DNA of 64,000 bases from Lumbricus terrestris (lineage: Eukaryota > Annelida > Clitellata > Crassiclitellata > Lumbricidae), in contig OX457039.1 in assembly GCA_949752735.1 (NCBI GenBank), positions 72,266,432 to 72,330,431 on the forward strand. Direction: 5' to 3'. The notes under the pieces were generated by a model. It saw only the letters and a list, made by a program, of their open reading frames with translations. It had not been told where the DNA came from and ran no database searches. The position numbers and the translations under genes were made by a program. Shown here piece by piece: positions 1 to 51,639 of the stretch (its first letter is position 1; each line of letters starts with the position of its first letter).

Positions 1-1430
1 AAGGACGCCGTATGATCTTACTAAAAGAGTGAGTTTTGTTCTGGTGTTAAAAAAGTTGTACACCGTTAAAAAATTGTACACCAATCATAGCAATAATGGA
101 ATGATCATAAATTTGGATATACTTAGGTCGTAAATGATATTATACTTGGATTTTCAGAACAGTTGACGAAATGAGGTAGGCTTCAGAACGATGTCCTACA
201 ATTTATTTGCAGCAGAGGCAGAAAAGCGCCTGTGTATACTTAGCCCCAACTCACTGCTTGAATATATTGTAGACTTATATATACAGAGTCCATTATATTA
301 TTATAGGTCTACTGTAGCCATATGACGAGCCCGTCTGGTGTCACCGAGTCGCTTAGGTTTTCAGGTTTGAAACTTCGAAGGCATTCGTTAACTTTTGCTG
401 TGGGAAAATCGTATACACCCCATAGCAAAAATAGTTGTTACTTGTGATTAATATATTTTGTTTCATCGTCATTTCAACAGTGACAGAGAAAGCAAATAGA
501 CTCTTTAACCTCGTCAATTAATTATTTTATCCCTAACTTGATCTGCAGTGCTTGCCCTACAGAGATTTCACTTTAGATATCGTTTTAGGTGTTGGCCTGT
601 CGAGTAAGGATTCAAGGCCTATTATAATAGTATACTAAACATTTCTTGAAAATCGCGCATCCTGCAGAATTTGACCAGAAATGTAAATGCGAGACACTAG
701 CATACATGTACATATTCCACGTCCCAGATTGTCTGTCATCTTCCTTCACAGATTCTGTCAGATTTTCTGAATGATATATTTGTCTGGAATCGATTGAATT
801 CCATCGAAGTTTGGAGCTAAATCGGATAATGATAAGAAACCGAGACTATGCAGAATGATATTATGATAGGAATGGAAGACTGTTTGGTTGCTTTGTCTTA
901 GAGTAAAACAATACTTGGGAGGCAGACGAATGCGTTGAGGAATTTCATTTCGATTTCGACGATTCTAGTTCAAGGAATCGGAGGTAGCAATGGTGGATGA
1001 CTGTTTTGAAGTGGGGGGGGGGGAGGGAGTGGGACGATTGATTGAGTTGATGTCCCTCTTTATGTCCCTGTATTGTCATCGTCAAACACTCATGTTTCTT
1101 TTTGTGGTCACACGTTTATATAGCATCTCTTCTAGGAAGTGAGAGACTCAACCCAACAACTATTCCAATCATAGACCTTCATTGAACGTTTGTCGTAGAA
1201 GCAACAGCCGTTCGTTCTGGTTATTGCTGAAGTCGGTTCACTCTTCTCTCTTTGCTTTCTTCTGCGGCTTATGACTTCATGACGCACTTTGCGTCGTGGC
1301 TTCGAAGCAAAGGGCAATGAAGCGTGTCCACTTAGACTTAACCGTCTTCGTGACGTCCTTTGTGTCTAGCAGACTGTGAACAAACAACCACAGGTAAATA
1401 CAGACAACGTATAGATAGCTATGCAGAAGG
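1..1430. other. No recognisable gene; upstream sequence
   Basis: I see no exon, RNA gene or transposon that I can name here. Reading frames are short. A run of G (about 1014-1031) is the only striking feature. The 5' non-coding exon or promoter of the downstream kinesin could lie here or further left, but nothing in the sequence identifies it. Confidence 0.4.
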
Positions 1431-1437
1431 ACGTAGG

Positions 1438-2010
1438 CATACATACAACACATGCAATTTATGCATACATACATACAACACATGCAATTTATACATACAT
1501 ACATACAACACATGCAATTTATACATACAACGCATGCAATGCATACATACAGCACATGCAATTCATACATACAACACATGCAATTCATACATACAACACA
1601 TGCAATTTATACATACATGCATACAACACATGCAATTTATACATACATACAACACATGCAATTTATACATACATATAACACATGCAATTCATCTATACAA
1701 CGCATGCAATGCATACATACAACACATGCAATTCATACATACAACACATGCAATGCAGACATACATGCAACACATGCAATTCATACATGCAATGCATGCA
1801 ATTCATACATACAACGCATGCAATGCATACATACGTACAATGCTTGCAATTCATACATACATGCAACACATGCAATTTATACATACATACAACACATGCA
1901 ATTTATACATACATACAACACATGCAATTCATACATACATACAACACATGCAATTTATACATACATACAACACATGCAATTCATACATAGAACACATGCA
2001 ATGCATACAT
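1438..2010. repeat. Minisatellite, CAACACATGCAATTTATACA-type unit
   Basis: Irregular tandem array built from ACATACA spacers and the core CAACACATGCAATTYAT, about 22-30 bp per unit. Small unit-length differences leave several reading frames open over the array; these are repeat artefacts, not genes. Confidence 0.9.
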
Positions 2011-2324
2011 AGGCCTACATGAATGCATGCATTCATCTCAGCATTTATATAGCATGTTTTTGAAACTTCACAGATGCAGGCTGTTATGACTTTACCAGGA
2101 ACATATTATGTGGACACCTACATATACAATTATACATGACGTATATTAAAGATATTACTTAATGTATATACAAATTATACATAATATTACTATCGCGAAC
2201 GTTGGTTATTGTATTGCTGGTAGTCGCATTCTTCGCGTAAACACGATGTGATGTTTATTCTTATTTTGTCATAATATTACCTTCTTCTTTGTGCGTTTCG
2301 TCGTCGTCGAAGCAGAAGAGAGAA

Positions 2325-2351
2325 ACAGACACACAGACACACAGACAGACA

Positions 2352-2388
<37 letters not shown>

Positions 2389-2466
2389 ACATGCAGACAG
2401 ACAGACACACACACAGACACACACAGACAGACAGACATGCAGACAGACACACACAAACAGACAGAG
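2325..2466. repeat. CA/GACA microsatellite
   Basis: Alternating ACAC and ACAG/AGAC runs. A related CTGTCTCTTTATAT repeat follows at about 2569-2660. No coding potential beyond repeat-driven open frames. Confidence 0.9.
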
Positions 2467-3187
2467 GTTGTGTGACGTTACTCGGCCAAAGTATCTCGAC
2501 ACCTGTAACAATTTCGTCGGTTTTACATGTGATGTTGTCATCGTCATCTGTTCACCCTCAGACTCTTTACGTCTGTCTCTTTATATCTGTCTCTTTATAT
2601 CTGTCTCTCTGCCTCTTTATATCTGTTTCTTTATGTCTTTCTGTCTGTCTCTTTCGCTCTCACCCGTGTCCCATCCGTTGTTTATTGCTATGCTATAAGT
2701 TCAACATAATAATAATAATATGCTATTATATCCTACAGATTGGACCTTTTAACGAGGTCGAATGCCTTGTATGAGAAAACATCTTTACAGATGAGATAAT
2801 ATGACAAGTTCAATGATTATAAGGAGACGACAGAAGAATACAATGTCACAACAATGCAGACATACATACAACATGATTCATAACAATAAGCAGTTCTTCA
2901 TTGATGTAATTATTGTTGTTGTATGAAGTCAACGGACGGGTGAAGATAAAACATAATTTTGTTTTTTCGTCGTAATATTGGCATCTTCATTTCTTGGGGT
3001 AATAATATGAGGTATTAGCGCCATGTATTGCAGGCTGTCTGTTCTACTAGTATAGTTAAGATTTGTGTGTTCTGTGATCTGCGATCTTGTGAATTGTTTA
3101 AACTGCATCATTGCACATTGTAACCGGTTGCGCTATGTCATCCGGATTGTTGAATAAACGAAAATTATTATTATCATTACTTTCTTC

Positions 3188-3188
3188 G

Positions 3189-3223
<35 letters not shown>
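3188..3223. repeat. GTT microsatellite
   Basis: About a dozen GTT units. Unremarkable AT-rich sequence follows, including an ATATAT-rich patch at about 3410-3500. Confidence 0.9.
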
Positions 3224-3591
3224 ATATCGATGATGATGTCAGATCGATTGTTCGCGATTCGTTGCGACTTGAGCAGTTGCTGTTTCCTGCTTATATTTAA
3301 TTTATATTTAATTAATAAATAATTATGAGCCTCAACCTGGATCCTTGAGTCACCCGCTGAGCAATAGAATATTTGCATTATTCAATTCATCGAGGAACGT
3401 TTGGTATACATAATATATAATATATATATATAATATATACTGTATGTACATGTATATACATGGGAACATTGGTATATATATGCTGTATGTATATATAGAA
3501 CACAACAGGCGAATGTTCAACTTTTGATGACGTTCGTTTCCTATGTACTACATGTAATAGCACGATAAGACGTCTGTAAGTCTATCAGTAT

Positions 3592-3690
3592 CTCAGTCTG
3601 TCTGTCTGTCTGATTTGTCTGTCTGTGTGTCTGTGTGTCTGTCTGTCTATCTGTATGCCTGTCTGTCTATCTATCTGTCTGTCAGTGTAT
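3592..3690. repeat. TGTC microsatellite
   Basis: Imperfect TGTC/TATC repeats end about 50 bp before the acceptor-like tract that precedes kinesin coding exon 1. Confidence 0.85.
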
Positions 3691-3750
3691 ATGTATGAAT
3701 GATAACGATGATGATGATGATGATGTCGTTGTTGTTTATTAGGTCGACAG

Positions 3751-42376
<38,626 letters not shown>

Positions 42377-42750
42377 GAGAGGAGAGATCGACTGAGGAAA
42401 AGAAGAAGAAAACGGAGAAAAATGAAGAAGAAGAACATGTAGAAGAAGAGTGTGATGACGACGAAGAAGAAGAATGCGTGTGAGAAGAGCGTGGGAGACA
42501 AACAAGAGAAGAATCGCTTGTGACAATTGATTGGTTAACAATGGTTCTGCTTTTGTTTAGCGCTTCAAGCTGTTCATATTATCTTGTGATGATAATCATC
42601 TTAGCAATTGAATAACATTGACGATATTCCGCTCTGCATAGATTAGAGAGACAGTGAGAAGAACCCAGAGACGACGACGACGACGACGCCTTCAATGCAT
42701 ATCTATAGATAAATCCGCCAATAACATATTATATGCAATGATATCCTAAT

Positions 42751-42794
<44 letters not shown>

Positions 42795-43270
42795 TTATAA
42801 CGACTGTATGATCGCATGGAATTCTTATCATCGCTTCGGTGGCTATTAATAAGCATCGCTGTCCAATATACAGCGAAGGATCGCGTTGTAAATACGAGAT
42901 GAATGGAGGACGGAGAAAGCATTATAGAAAAGGCACCGAAGATAAAGGAGAAGGAGGAGGAGGAGGAGGAAGAGGAGAGTGAGGAGGAGGAGGAGGAAAA
43001 GAAGGAGGAGGAAGAAAAGAAGGAGGACGAGGAGGAGGACGAGGACGAGGACGATGAGAGGAAGAGGTAGAGGATGCTTCAAAACCATTGCTTCGCCATC
43101 ACCATCAGCAGCAGCATCGCCATCAGCATCATCATCCTCTGCTGTCGTCGCTCGGTGCCATAGTCTGCTGCAGACGATGGTTTTCTCGTTTCTCACATCT
43201 TAGCAGACATATTTATATAGGCCTTCGATGCTAACCTTACAAGGAACGATGTCGTCTGTTGGGAGGCATT
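42377..43270. other. Intergenic: AT and GGA repeats, no gene
   Basis: GAAGAA-rich sequence at 42380-42480, (AT)n at about 42754-42788 and GGA-rich sequence at 42945-43070. The 3' untranslated region of the kinesin gene should begin here. Confidence 0.6.
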
Positions 43271-43277
43271 CGACATG

Positions 43278-43313
<36 letters not shown>

Positions 43314-43315
43314 GT

Positions 43316-43371
<56 letters not shown>

Positions 43372-43379
43372 TAATAATG

Positions 43380-43461
<82 letters not shown>

Positions 43462-43585
43462 GGAGGAGGTATAACAATAATATAATAATAATAATAATAA
43501 TAAGGAGGAGATATAACACTAGCCACTACTTCCCTAGTTTTTTGTACTTTCTGTTACTGTTGTTGTTTGTTGAAGACATTAAAAG

Positions 43586-43653
<68 letters not shown>

Positions 43654-43655
43654 GC
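43278..43655. repeat. TAA/ATA microsatellites
   Basis: Very long (ATA)n at 43278-43460, again at 43480-43503 and 43588-43655. Poly-Asn, poly-Ile and poly-Tyr frames are artefacts. Confidence 0.97.
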
Positions 43656-44146
43656 AAATAGATAGCAATAATAATATAAACAATAATATTACGAGCGTGA
43701 CATACAATGAAGAGGAAGGAGGATTCGGATTCGGTCATACAGAGTTGTAGCTGGGGAAGCTATACACGAGGAGGGTAGATGAATTGTCAAATCGGGAAGA
43801 GAGGAAGGCAGAGAGATAGACAGACAGACAAACGAGCAGAGAAACACAGACAGAGACAGATAGACGACAGACAAACAGACAAATAGACAGAGATAAAGAG
43901 AGGATGGTTGAGAGCAGGTGGTCAAGTGACTTCCGTTCATCACTTCACTGTCTAAAATAGTGTAGGCTATGATGAATGACATCATCATCTGCTGATGCTG
44001 CTGCTGCTGCTGATGCTGATGCTGCTGCTGCTGCTGCTGCTGCAGCCTCATCTACATTTCACAGTGTCCGTGCTCATGTCATTGGCGCTCATCATACACA
44101 ACGTCCAAGAATCAAAGGCTGGACACCGAGGATACAGAGCGAAGGC

Positions 44147-44186
<40 letters not shown>

Positions 44187-45307
44187 TGGACTGATTGCGA
44201 AATGGATGAAGAAAGGAGGGAATAGAGGGAGAAAGGAATGGAGGGAGGGAGAATTGGAGAGAGGGAGGAATGGAGGGAGAGAGAATTGGAGAGAGGGAGG
44301 AATGGAGGGAGGGAGAAATGGAGGGAGGGAGGAATGGAGGGAGGAGGAATGGAGGGAGGGAGAATTGGAGGGAGTGAGTGCCGCAGCAGCATCTGCGCTG
44401 TCAGGTCTTGTCAATTTTATGAGAGTAGATTAGTAGGGATAATCGCCAGTGGTCGACCGTCAAAGAAGAATCTCTGTTGAGTCAACGGAGACAGCAGGGG
44501 CAGAGACAGAGGCAGAGACAGAGGCAGAGACAGAGACAGAGACAGAGACAGAGGCAGAAGCAGCAGCTACTATGTGCTGATTCCCAGGAGATGTTTCTCA
44601 GATGAGTGAATGACATCTTTTGGAGAACACGTCTCCAGGCGATGACGGATCTGTTCCCTCCGTCCCTCCGTCCCTCCGTCCGTCCGTCCCTCCCTCCCTG
44701 CCACTTCGTTTCTTCGTATAACTCGGACGAACGAGAAGGAAATCCTGGTCACATAGAGACCAAACCTTGCTCAATGCTCAATGCTCATGTCCTTCACAAA
44801 ATGCTTGGGAAAAGAAGTCGATGATTCGTTCGCCCGTTAAGAGTAAATTTTGTGTTGACACCACCGAGTTGGGTTTTATTACAAGATGAACCTTTTGCCA
44901 TCTTTAGCCTTAAGTTTGACATTGATAACGCTGTTTGTCTTTTCGTCTGTCTTTCTGTCTGTCCGTTCAGTTTGTCTGTCTGTCTCTGTTCTGTCTGTCT
45001 GTCCGTTCAGTTTGTCTGTCTGTTTCGTCTGTCTGTCTTCCATCTGTCTGTCTGTTTCGTCTGTTTGTCAGAAGAACCAAGGTGGACGCTTTTCTTCGCA
45101 GATGATTTTATTTATAATCGCTTTGTATAAAAGTGTCGCTACTCTGTGTCTGTGATCTTCGTTCGTTGCTTGTTTTTTCATAAGAGAAGAAATTCCAAAG
45201 AAAGGATTCTGTTGTCTGTGGTTATAATGATATGAAAAGCTAAGTGCGTTTCCTTGCACGTTGTTCATATTATACTGGATAGACCCAAATGAAGCGCAAA
45301 TCTTCCG
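43656..45307. other. Intergenic simple-sequence mosaic, no gene
   Basis: Includes CAGACA repeats (about 43820-43890), CTG repeats (about 43990-44045), CAG (44150-44185), GGGAGG-AATGGA repeats (44215-44375), CAGAGG (44500-44562) and TCTG repeats (44935-45070). The Ala/Gln frames across the CTG/CAG runs are too short and unsupported to be exons. Confidence 0.6.
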
Positions 45308-45311
45308 TTAA

Positions 45312-46125
45312 CCCTCGGGCAGCCAAGGTTTTTGAGACATCGACAACCAGGGGTTAACGGGCTACCACCCACTTGAATTTTGAGTTTGATTTGAGATATC
45401 ATAACCCTTGTTTCATCAGCGCGTTTTGAAAATGATCCAATTTGTGTCTATACAAGAATAGTCTACATGTAATGAAGCGTAATCTGCAGCAATAGGCAGC
45501 GACTAGCGAAATGTCTGTTTTAGCTACAATCGAAATCGATAGCAAGAAATTATGTCATTTTCCCGGCAGCAATGAACTTCTTGCCTTTCTTTGCCACTTT
45601 CCGCAAGTATTTGAAAACCATTCTCTTTGATTGTGATTTTGTGCTGTCAGGTCGGGACATCTCTTGAGGAGTTCCTCTGATGTGGCACTATATAAATTCA
45701 CGATTACGATTGTGAATACTGTCACCTTCACTTTTAATTAGCATTACTCAATTTATCTTCAATATCTGTTTCAGCTGATAAATATATAAGTTCCTTAGCT
45801 GCTGACACACGTTTAGGCCTACGCAGAAATATCGGTTTGCGTTGTAAAAAAAAGCATCACCAAGCTTTTGTTTTTATTTTGAGCACTTATCAAAAGACAA
45901 ATTAATTAGTATGGAAGAAACAGCCCTATATAATATTCCCTCTGTAGAATGGCATAATTTGTTTCTCTTCCAAATAAATTATGGATACGTTATAGTCGAA
46001 AAAATGCAAATGTTATTGAAATATCACTCATTTTCACTTATTTTAATTTATTTTGATCACTTCCGGTTGCCAAAAACCAAAGTCATGAGCATAGGATACC
46101 GCCCACCCCTTTAGTAGCCTGAGGG
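45312..46125. mobile_element. piggyBac-type MITE, copy 2
   Basis: Ends CCCTCGGGCAGCCAAGG and TAGTAGCCTGAGGG, with TTAA at 45308-45311 on the left and a mutated CTAA at 46126-46129 on the right. It shares ends and interior motifs (ATCACTTCCGGTTGCCAAAA; CCCTCTGTAGAATGGCATAA) with copy 1. An L2-like LINE tail (GTGGCACTATATAAATTCAC, 45680-45715) is nested inside. Confidence 0.75.
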
Positions 46126-46129
46126 CTAA

Positions 46130-47057
46130 ATCAAAACCTCATAATTATAAGGCTTGAACTTGAAAGAATTCCACACTACGCCTACTTGTTTCAACACAAG
46201 AGGCCCAGAACCTCTGATTACGTGACACTAGTGATCCAATGCTGGCACATTTTTATGCCAGCAGACAAAAAACAATTGCGCTGTAGGCTATATACGATTG
46301 TCTTATTCGGCAGAATTTGTAAACTTTGGCTCTGATCGTGTTTGGACTTGTTTATTCGAGGCAACATTAGCAAGAATTATTCTTCTTCCTCATCTCTTCT
46401 CAGAACTTGTTTCTTCCCAAGAGGACTTGGTCTTGGGAAGAGTCTTTGAACGGTTAACCTGACTAGAGGCGCTTTAAGCTATAAGCTTAGATGTCTAAAT
46501 GCAATGCAGTACAATAGGCGCATGCCCTACAGCTGTGACCTACTTAGACCCCTGCAGTAATCTCCATGTAAGTCCCAAGGTTCCTCCACTAATTCCCATA
46601 GCTAATGGATTGCATAGTGCACTGATAATTATTATTGCTCACTCGACCAAAACACAGAAGACGGGTGACAGCAGTATAGGCCTACATGTAGGACCTTTTA
46701 GACATATAACAAAAAAAAGCTATGGAATGTTTTACTCAAAACAATTTCTCAATAAAATATCTTTTAATTGTAACTCTTCGCGGAACCGTTTTATTCGCCC
46801 GCGGAATCCTGGGTTCCACGGAGCCAACGTTGGGAAACGATGTGCCACTTCGGTCGAAGGCATTTCTCTTTACCGGGTTTCTGCACTAAACTGAAAGCGC
46901 ACGTTGATAGCCCTTACGCTTGATTTTTGCGTGCTAAGCTCCACCTTCGGCGAAACATTGCATCCAGAAATTACGTCAAAAATGACGTCAAGAGCAATGG
47001 TTCATTATTGTACAACGGTGAAAATTAATGGTGTCTTAATTGCAGCGTTTAGTACAG
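46130..47057. other. Unassigned intergenic sequence
   Basis: No repeat family or gene that I can name. A 131-residue plus-strand open frame at 46499-46894 has no recognisable motif and atypical composition; I do not call it a gene. Confidence 0.45.
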
Positions 47058-47065
47058 TACAGCAT

Positions 47066-48243
47066 CATGGGCGCCCGCACATAGGGGCAAGGGGGGGCAC
47101 TTGCCCCCCCTGGAAAATTGACACCTATTTTTTTAATTACTACTTTTGGGGTTAAAGAAATTTCTTTCCATTAATACTAATGTTACGAATGATACACTTC
47201 AGTGAAAGTTTCAAATTTAAGTATAGAAATCTCTCTAGAAACTTAAAAGCTCTTAATTTTCTGCCTTGCATTTTTTCAAGCTCTTGCTGAAAATGGTAAC
47301 AATAACTTTTAACCCTCCTGCAGGTGAACATTCAATTAGTATTCCTATCGATTAAGGCCTACTTGTCTGGAATCTCGCTGTAGGCTAATGCAATTTTTCA
47401 CAACTGCACAAAAATTAATTATGGATAAAATTACACGAATGTAAAAATTTGTAATTTATCAACAGCCCATTGAAATTAAGTCAGAGGGATCTACATATTC
47501 ACTAGCATTATATATGGAATCAAGTCTGCTTTTAAGTCAGGCTGCATTTTGTCCATTTTGCATGCTGCCAGTACAGAATTTAGTTAGGTCAAGCTGTAGA
47601 TATTTACTTGAATAATTCGCTGTGGTTATCACACCTTGAGATTTTCTCCCAAAACCAACGTCTCGTCTGTTCAAAAGAATTGACACCTCATTCTTCTGAT
47701 CCTCGGGATCCTCCACCTTCCTAAACGACACCTGCATTAACATCTGACCCACTGGCTACCAGACTCGGACCTCTTACTTGACTACCCTTTGAACAGCCTG
47801 CTGACTCGATGCAGCGCTTCTTAATAAGCTGGTGCCTTACAATAGATGAATAGAATTTCGAGTGGCACTTTAGAAGTTTAGAAATTACTATTAAAATATA
47901 GAAGTAACTTGATGGAGCACTTGCCCCTTTAAAACTGATACCTGTTTTTCGTTCATTTATTTATTCATTCATTATAAAGCGCTCCTTCAAAAACCTACTT
48001 TTTAACATTCTACTTTTGATTTTTAATAAATTTCTTCGCACTAAGAAAACTATTCATTTTGAAATGATATAGGCCTACGCAAAATTAAACTGAGAAATAC
48101 GCATTAAGAAACCTCTTTGAAAAATACCCGTGTTCTCACTTTCCAGCTTTGCAATTTTTAAGCTCTTACGCCTAAGAAATTTAACCGTGACCATCTTAAA
48201 AATTTTGCCCCCCCCCCTGCAAAAATTTCTGCGGGCGCCCATG
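47066..48243. mobile_element. hAT-type element with perfect 8-bp duplication
   Basis: 1178 bp with terminal inverted repeats CATGGGCGCCCGCA and TGCGGGCGCCCATG. Both sides carry TACAGCAT (47058-47065, 48244-48251), a perfect 8-bp target-site duplication. No transposase frame is readable. The interior contains an L2-like LINE 3' tail (about 47755-47895) and two diverged copies of the segment that begins GCACTTGCCCC. Confidence 0.85.
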
Positions 48244-48445
48244 TACAGCATAGAAAGTTTAAATGTTCGTAACTCGAGATATAAAGTGAGTTGAAAGCTG
48301 AAAATAGTCGCTGACCTACAAATTCGCATGAGAATGTTTTACAAATGTTTCGTTAGGCCTACCTAAAGCGTGCCGTCTCAGAGCATTTCTTGGAACAAAC
48401 ATACACATCCACAGACTGGCAAACTTTCTGACTTATAATATAGAT

Positions 48446-48794
48446 GATCACTTCCGGTTTGTAAAGGACAAAGTACTAAACATGGAAATGTAGCTCTACA
48501 CTCCCTCTAAACAATGGCAGAGTTGTTTCTCTTACAGACAAAAATTGCGAGTATAATATAGGCCTAGTGGAAAATAAACTAAAGAGTTGGTGGGTACCAC
48601 CCAACCACTTTCTGGTACCTCTGCTGTTTCGGGTTTAACTTTTTCCAGACATGAGATACCATCGCTATTTTTACCTTAAAATGTGTGCAAAGGGACCGCT
48701 ACAGCTACTTAAAATATCAAAATTTTCTTCCATTATGAACCTAGTATATGACGCAGAATGAAGTAGGTGGGGTTACCCCTTGGCAGCCTGAGGA
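48446..48794. mobile_element. piggyBac-type MITE, copy 3, partial
   Basis: Right end GGCAGCCTGAGGA followed by TTAA. The interior is the reverse complement of the left half of copy 1, including ATCACTTCCGGTTTG and CTACACTCCCTCTA. The left end is missing or too diverged to place. Confidence 0.65.
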
Positions 48795-49480
48795 TTAAGC
48801 GACAGAACGCTTGAAGATCCTACGAGCATTGGCTGCTGAGACTGGCATAAGATACAGATGCTGAAGCAGAGAACAAACGAGAGCATCTTCCTATTCAATC
48901 TCAGCACCCAGTGCTCCTCCTCCTCCTCCTCCTCCTCCCCAAATCGATGACCACACTGACCAGTTGACCAATCGGTCTCCATCAGCCGACGTCATCAGTC
49001 ATCGTCATCTCCATCATCATTACCGCCGTTTATCATGACCTTCGTAACCGTCGTCTAATGCTGTGCAAGGTCAGAAGGTCAAGCGCAGACGTTAAGGTCA
49101 GGAGGTCAAGCGCAGACGTTAAGGTCAGGAGGTCAAGCGCATTCGCGCCACATGAATGACACACGAGCAGACGACAGAAGCGGAAGTGGAGAAAATAGAG
49201 AAGAAATGAAATGCAACGTCATGATGCGAAGACCACAGACCACTGCAGTCCACTCATGACTCATGCATCCAATATCGTCCTCATAGTCCACACGACGAAG
49301 AGAATACGAGACGGATAATAATAATGTTCAGTAGTCTACCAATGATGCGAAGTGCCATTAAGAAATAATGATTATTATTTTGAAAAGATGCCTGCTACAG
49401 ACGAAACGAATTTTTTTACAGATGGCAAAACTCAATAAGTAAGCTATCTGAAAACCCGAAGGATCAAGTTTATTATATGG
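48795..49480. other. Intergenic with a 27-bp tandem repeat
   Basis: A CTC repeat at about 48915-48938 and about three copies of a 27-bp unit (AAGGTCAGGAGGTCAAGCGC) at 49060-49142. Nothing else is recognised. Confidence 0.6.
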
Positions 49481-49689
49481 AGTGTCGTTCTATACCGATC
49501 AGAAAGACAAACTTTGGAGAAGCAAGGAAGAAAATAAAATATTACAGACCATTGTGGATTTGGCAGAAGATGTAGAGCTGGATGGAAAGCTGGATGGAAA
49601 GCAGGATGGAAAGCAGGACAAATTGATTATTATTTGGAGATTCTATAAAATTAATGATGAACGATAAAGATCGTGACATGAATAATTAG

Positions 49690-49870
49690 AAGCCGACAGA
49701 GTAAGTGGTTGGGCCACACCATGGATGAGCAAGACACACTCGTAAAAACCATAATTGAAGGGAGAATGGTGAGTAAAAATACAAGAGAAAGGCCGAGAAT
49801 TGTGTTATTGATCTGAATGATGAAAGAAGGTCTTAGCAAGCTTAAGGACATTGGACGCACGAACCAGTGT
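49690..49870 (+). pseudogene. Non-LTR retrotransposon C-terminal fragment
   Basis: Translation gives RQSKWLGHTMDEQDTLVKTI, then IEGRMVSKNTRERPRIVLLI, a stop and MMKEGLSKLKDIGRT. This is the GH-R...EG-RGRPR block after a LINE reverse transcriptase. It is dead and short. Confidence 0.65.
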
Positions 49871-49998
49871 ATACAATGTCATGTGTATATTCTATAGGAT
49901 CACAAAAATGGAGACGAAACGTCTAGAATTCTAAACTCTTCGAGACTAGAATTGTCCATAACCAGTAAATCTTCTTGCCTCACTTCCTCTCTGCCTTC

Positions 49999-50002
49999 AT
50001 CA

Positions 50003-50096
<94 letters not shown>

Positions 50097-50115
50097 GTCT
50101 CTGTCTCTGTCTCTG

Positions 50116-50150
<35 letters not shown>

Positions 50151-50445
50151 GTCTCTCTGTCTCTCTCTCTCTCTGCTTGCCCTTCTTATTATCTCCATGT
50201 GTCACTGTCTCTATATCCTTGCCTCTCTCCCTCTCTCCCTGTCTCACCGTCTCTATCTCTTTGCCTCCTTTCCTCTCTGCCTGTCTCACTGTCACTATAT
50301 CCTTGCCTCTCTCCCTCTCTCCCCGTCTCACCGTCCTTATCTCCTTGCCTCCTTTCCTCTCTGCCTGTCTCACTGTCTCTATCTCCATGTCTCTCTTCCT
50401 CTCTGCCTGTCTCACCGCCCTTATCTCCTTGCATGTCTGTTTCAA
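49999..50445. repeat. CT microsatellite and 60-bp-scale CTCTCTGCCTGTCTCAC repeats
   Basis: (CT)n to about 50090, then TCTGTC runs, then four or five diverged copies of TCTCTGCCTGTCTCACTGTC with TATCTCCTTGCCTC up to 50445. Confidence 0.95.
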
Positions 50446-50689
50446 TTCTTTACTCTAATTTGTTGCAGTATTCGGTAAACGTCGATGATGCGATGTTCCT
50501 GCTCACTTCCCCCACTAATTTTTCTTTATTGATCGGACGAATTAGGACGGTCGGAAGGAACAGGGAGATACAGAAGGACAAATAGACGGACAGACAGAGA
50601 GACTGGTAGAGAGCATGGGAGGAAGGGAGGATCGAAACGACAGAACGAACACTGTATATAAATATAATGGGCTAAAGAGACATCGCGTA

Positions 50690-51165
50690 GATGAAAGAGG
50701 AGGAAGAGTAGGAAGAGAAGGATGAGGAGGAAAAGAAGGAAGAGGAGGAGGAAGAGGTAGAGGAGGAAGAGGAGGAAGAGGAGGAAAAGAATGTGAAGAA
50801 AGAGTAGGATGAGGAGGAAGAAGAGGTAGAGGAGTAAGAGAAGAAGAGGAGGAAGAGGAGAAAGAGGAGGAAGAGAAGAAGAGGAGGAAGAGGAGAAAGA
50901 GGAGGAAGAGAAGAAGAGGAGGAAGAGGAGAAAGAGGAGGAAGAGAAGAAGAGGAGGAAGAGGAGAAAGAGGAGGAAGAGAGGAAGAGGAGGAAGAGGAG
51001 AAAGAGGAGGAAGAGAAGAAGAGGAGGAAGAGGAGAAAGAGGAGGAAGAGGAGGAAGAAGAGATAAAGAAGGAAAAAGAGGAAGAGAAGAAGAGGAGGAA
51101 GGGAAGAAGAGGAGGAAGAGGAGGAAGAGGAGGCAGAGGAGGAAGAGGAGGAAAGAGAGGAGAAT
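50690..51165. repeat. GGA/GAAGAGGA purine array
   Basis: 475 bp of purine on the plus strand with a recurring GAGAAAGAGGAGGAAGAGAA unit. Confidence 0.95.
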
Positions 51166-51459
51166 GGTAAAAAAATTAAGATTTAGGAGTGGATAAAAAA
51201 GACGACGGTGACAACGAATGCGAATAAATTAAATGGGGAAGAGCAGAATCGAAATCGAGAAGATGTGATTCGAATGAGCGAAAGAAGACGACGAAGATAC
51301 ATTCCCTGATGACCTGAGCGTTGCAACAGCATTTGCATCATATCGTCACCAAATTCAGCCTCAGCAGTCGCAGCGAATGAATGAAGGCGCCCCCCTCTGC
51401 CCCTAGCCAGACCTTTCCGAATGTAAGATCCGATGATATTAGGCAAAGCACAGTGAAGC

Positions 51460-51578
51460 AGAGTGTAGGATCAATGAAGACTACGAGCAAAATAATGGTC
51501 TATGGTAATGATGTCGTAATATAACATCATTACCATAGAACATTATTTTGCTCGTAGTCTTCATTGATCTTACACTCT
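51460..51578. repeat. Near-perfect long hairpin
   Basis: Inverted arms of about 55 bp (51460-51514 and 51524-51578) with two mismatches and a 9-nt loop. Part of the right arm (AACATTATTTTGCTCGTAGT) is repeated directly at 51590-51612. Probably the tip of an inverted-repeat MITE. Confidence 0.85.
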
Positions 51579-51639
51579 ATATATAGATAGAACATTATTT
51601 TGCTCGTAGTCTTATTATTATGCCATATATTATATGGTA

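Noticed and set aside
43193..43661. Poly-Asn, poly-Ile and poly-Tyr frames
   Set aside because: ATA microsatellite read in three frames on both strands.
46499..46894. 131-codon plus-strand frame
   Set aside because: No recognisable motif, no splice context and no conservation evidence available; chance frame in unique sequence.
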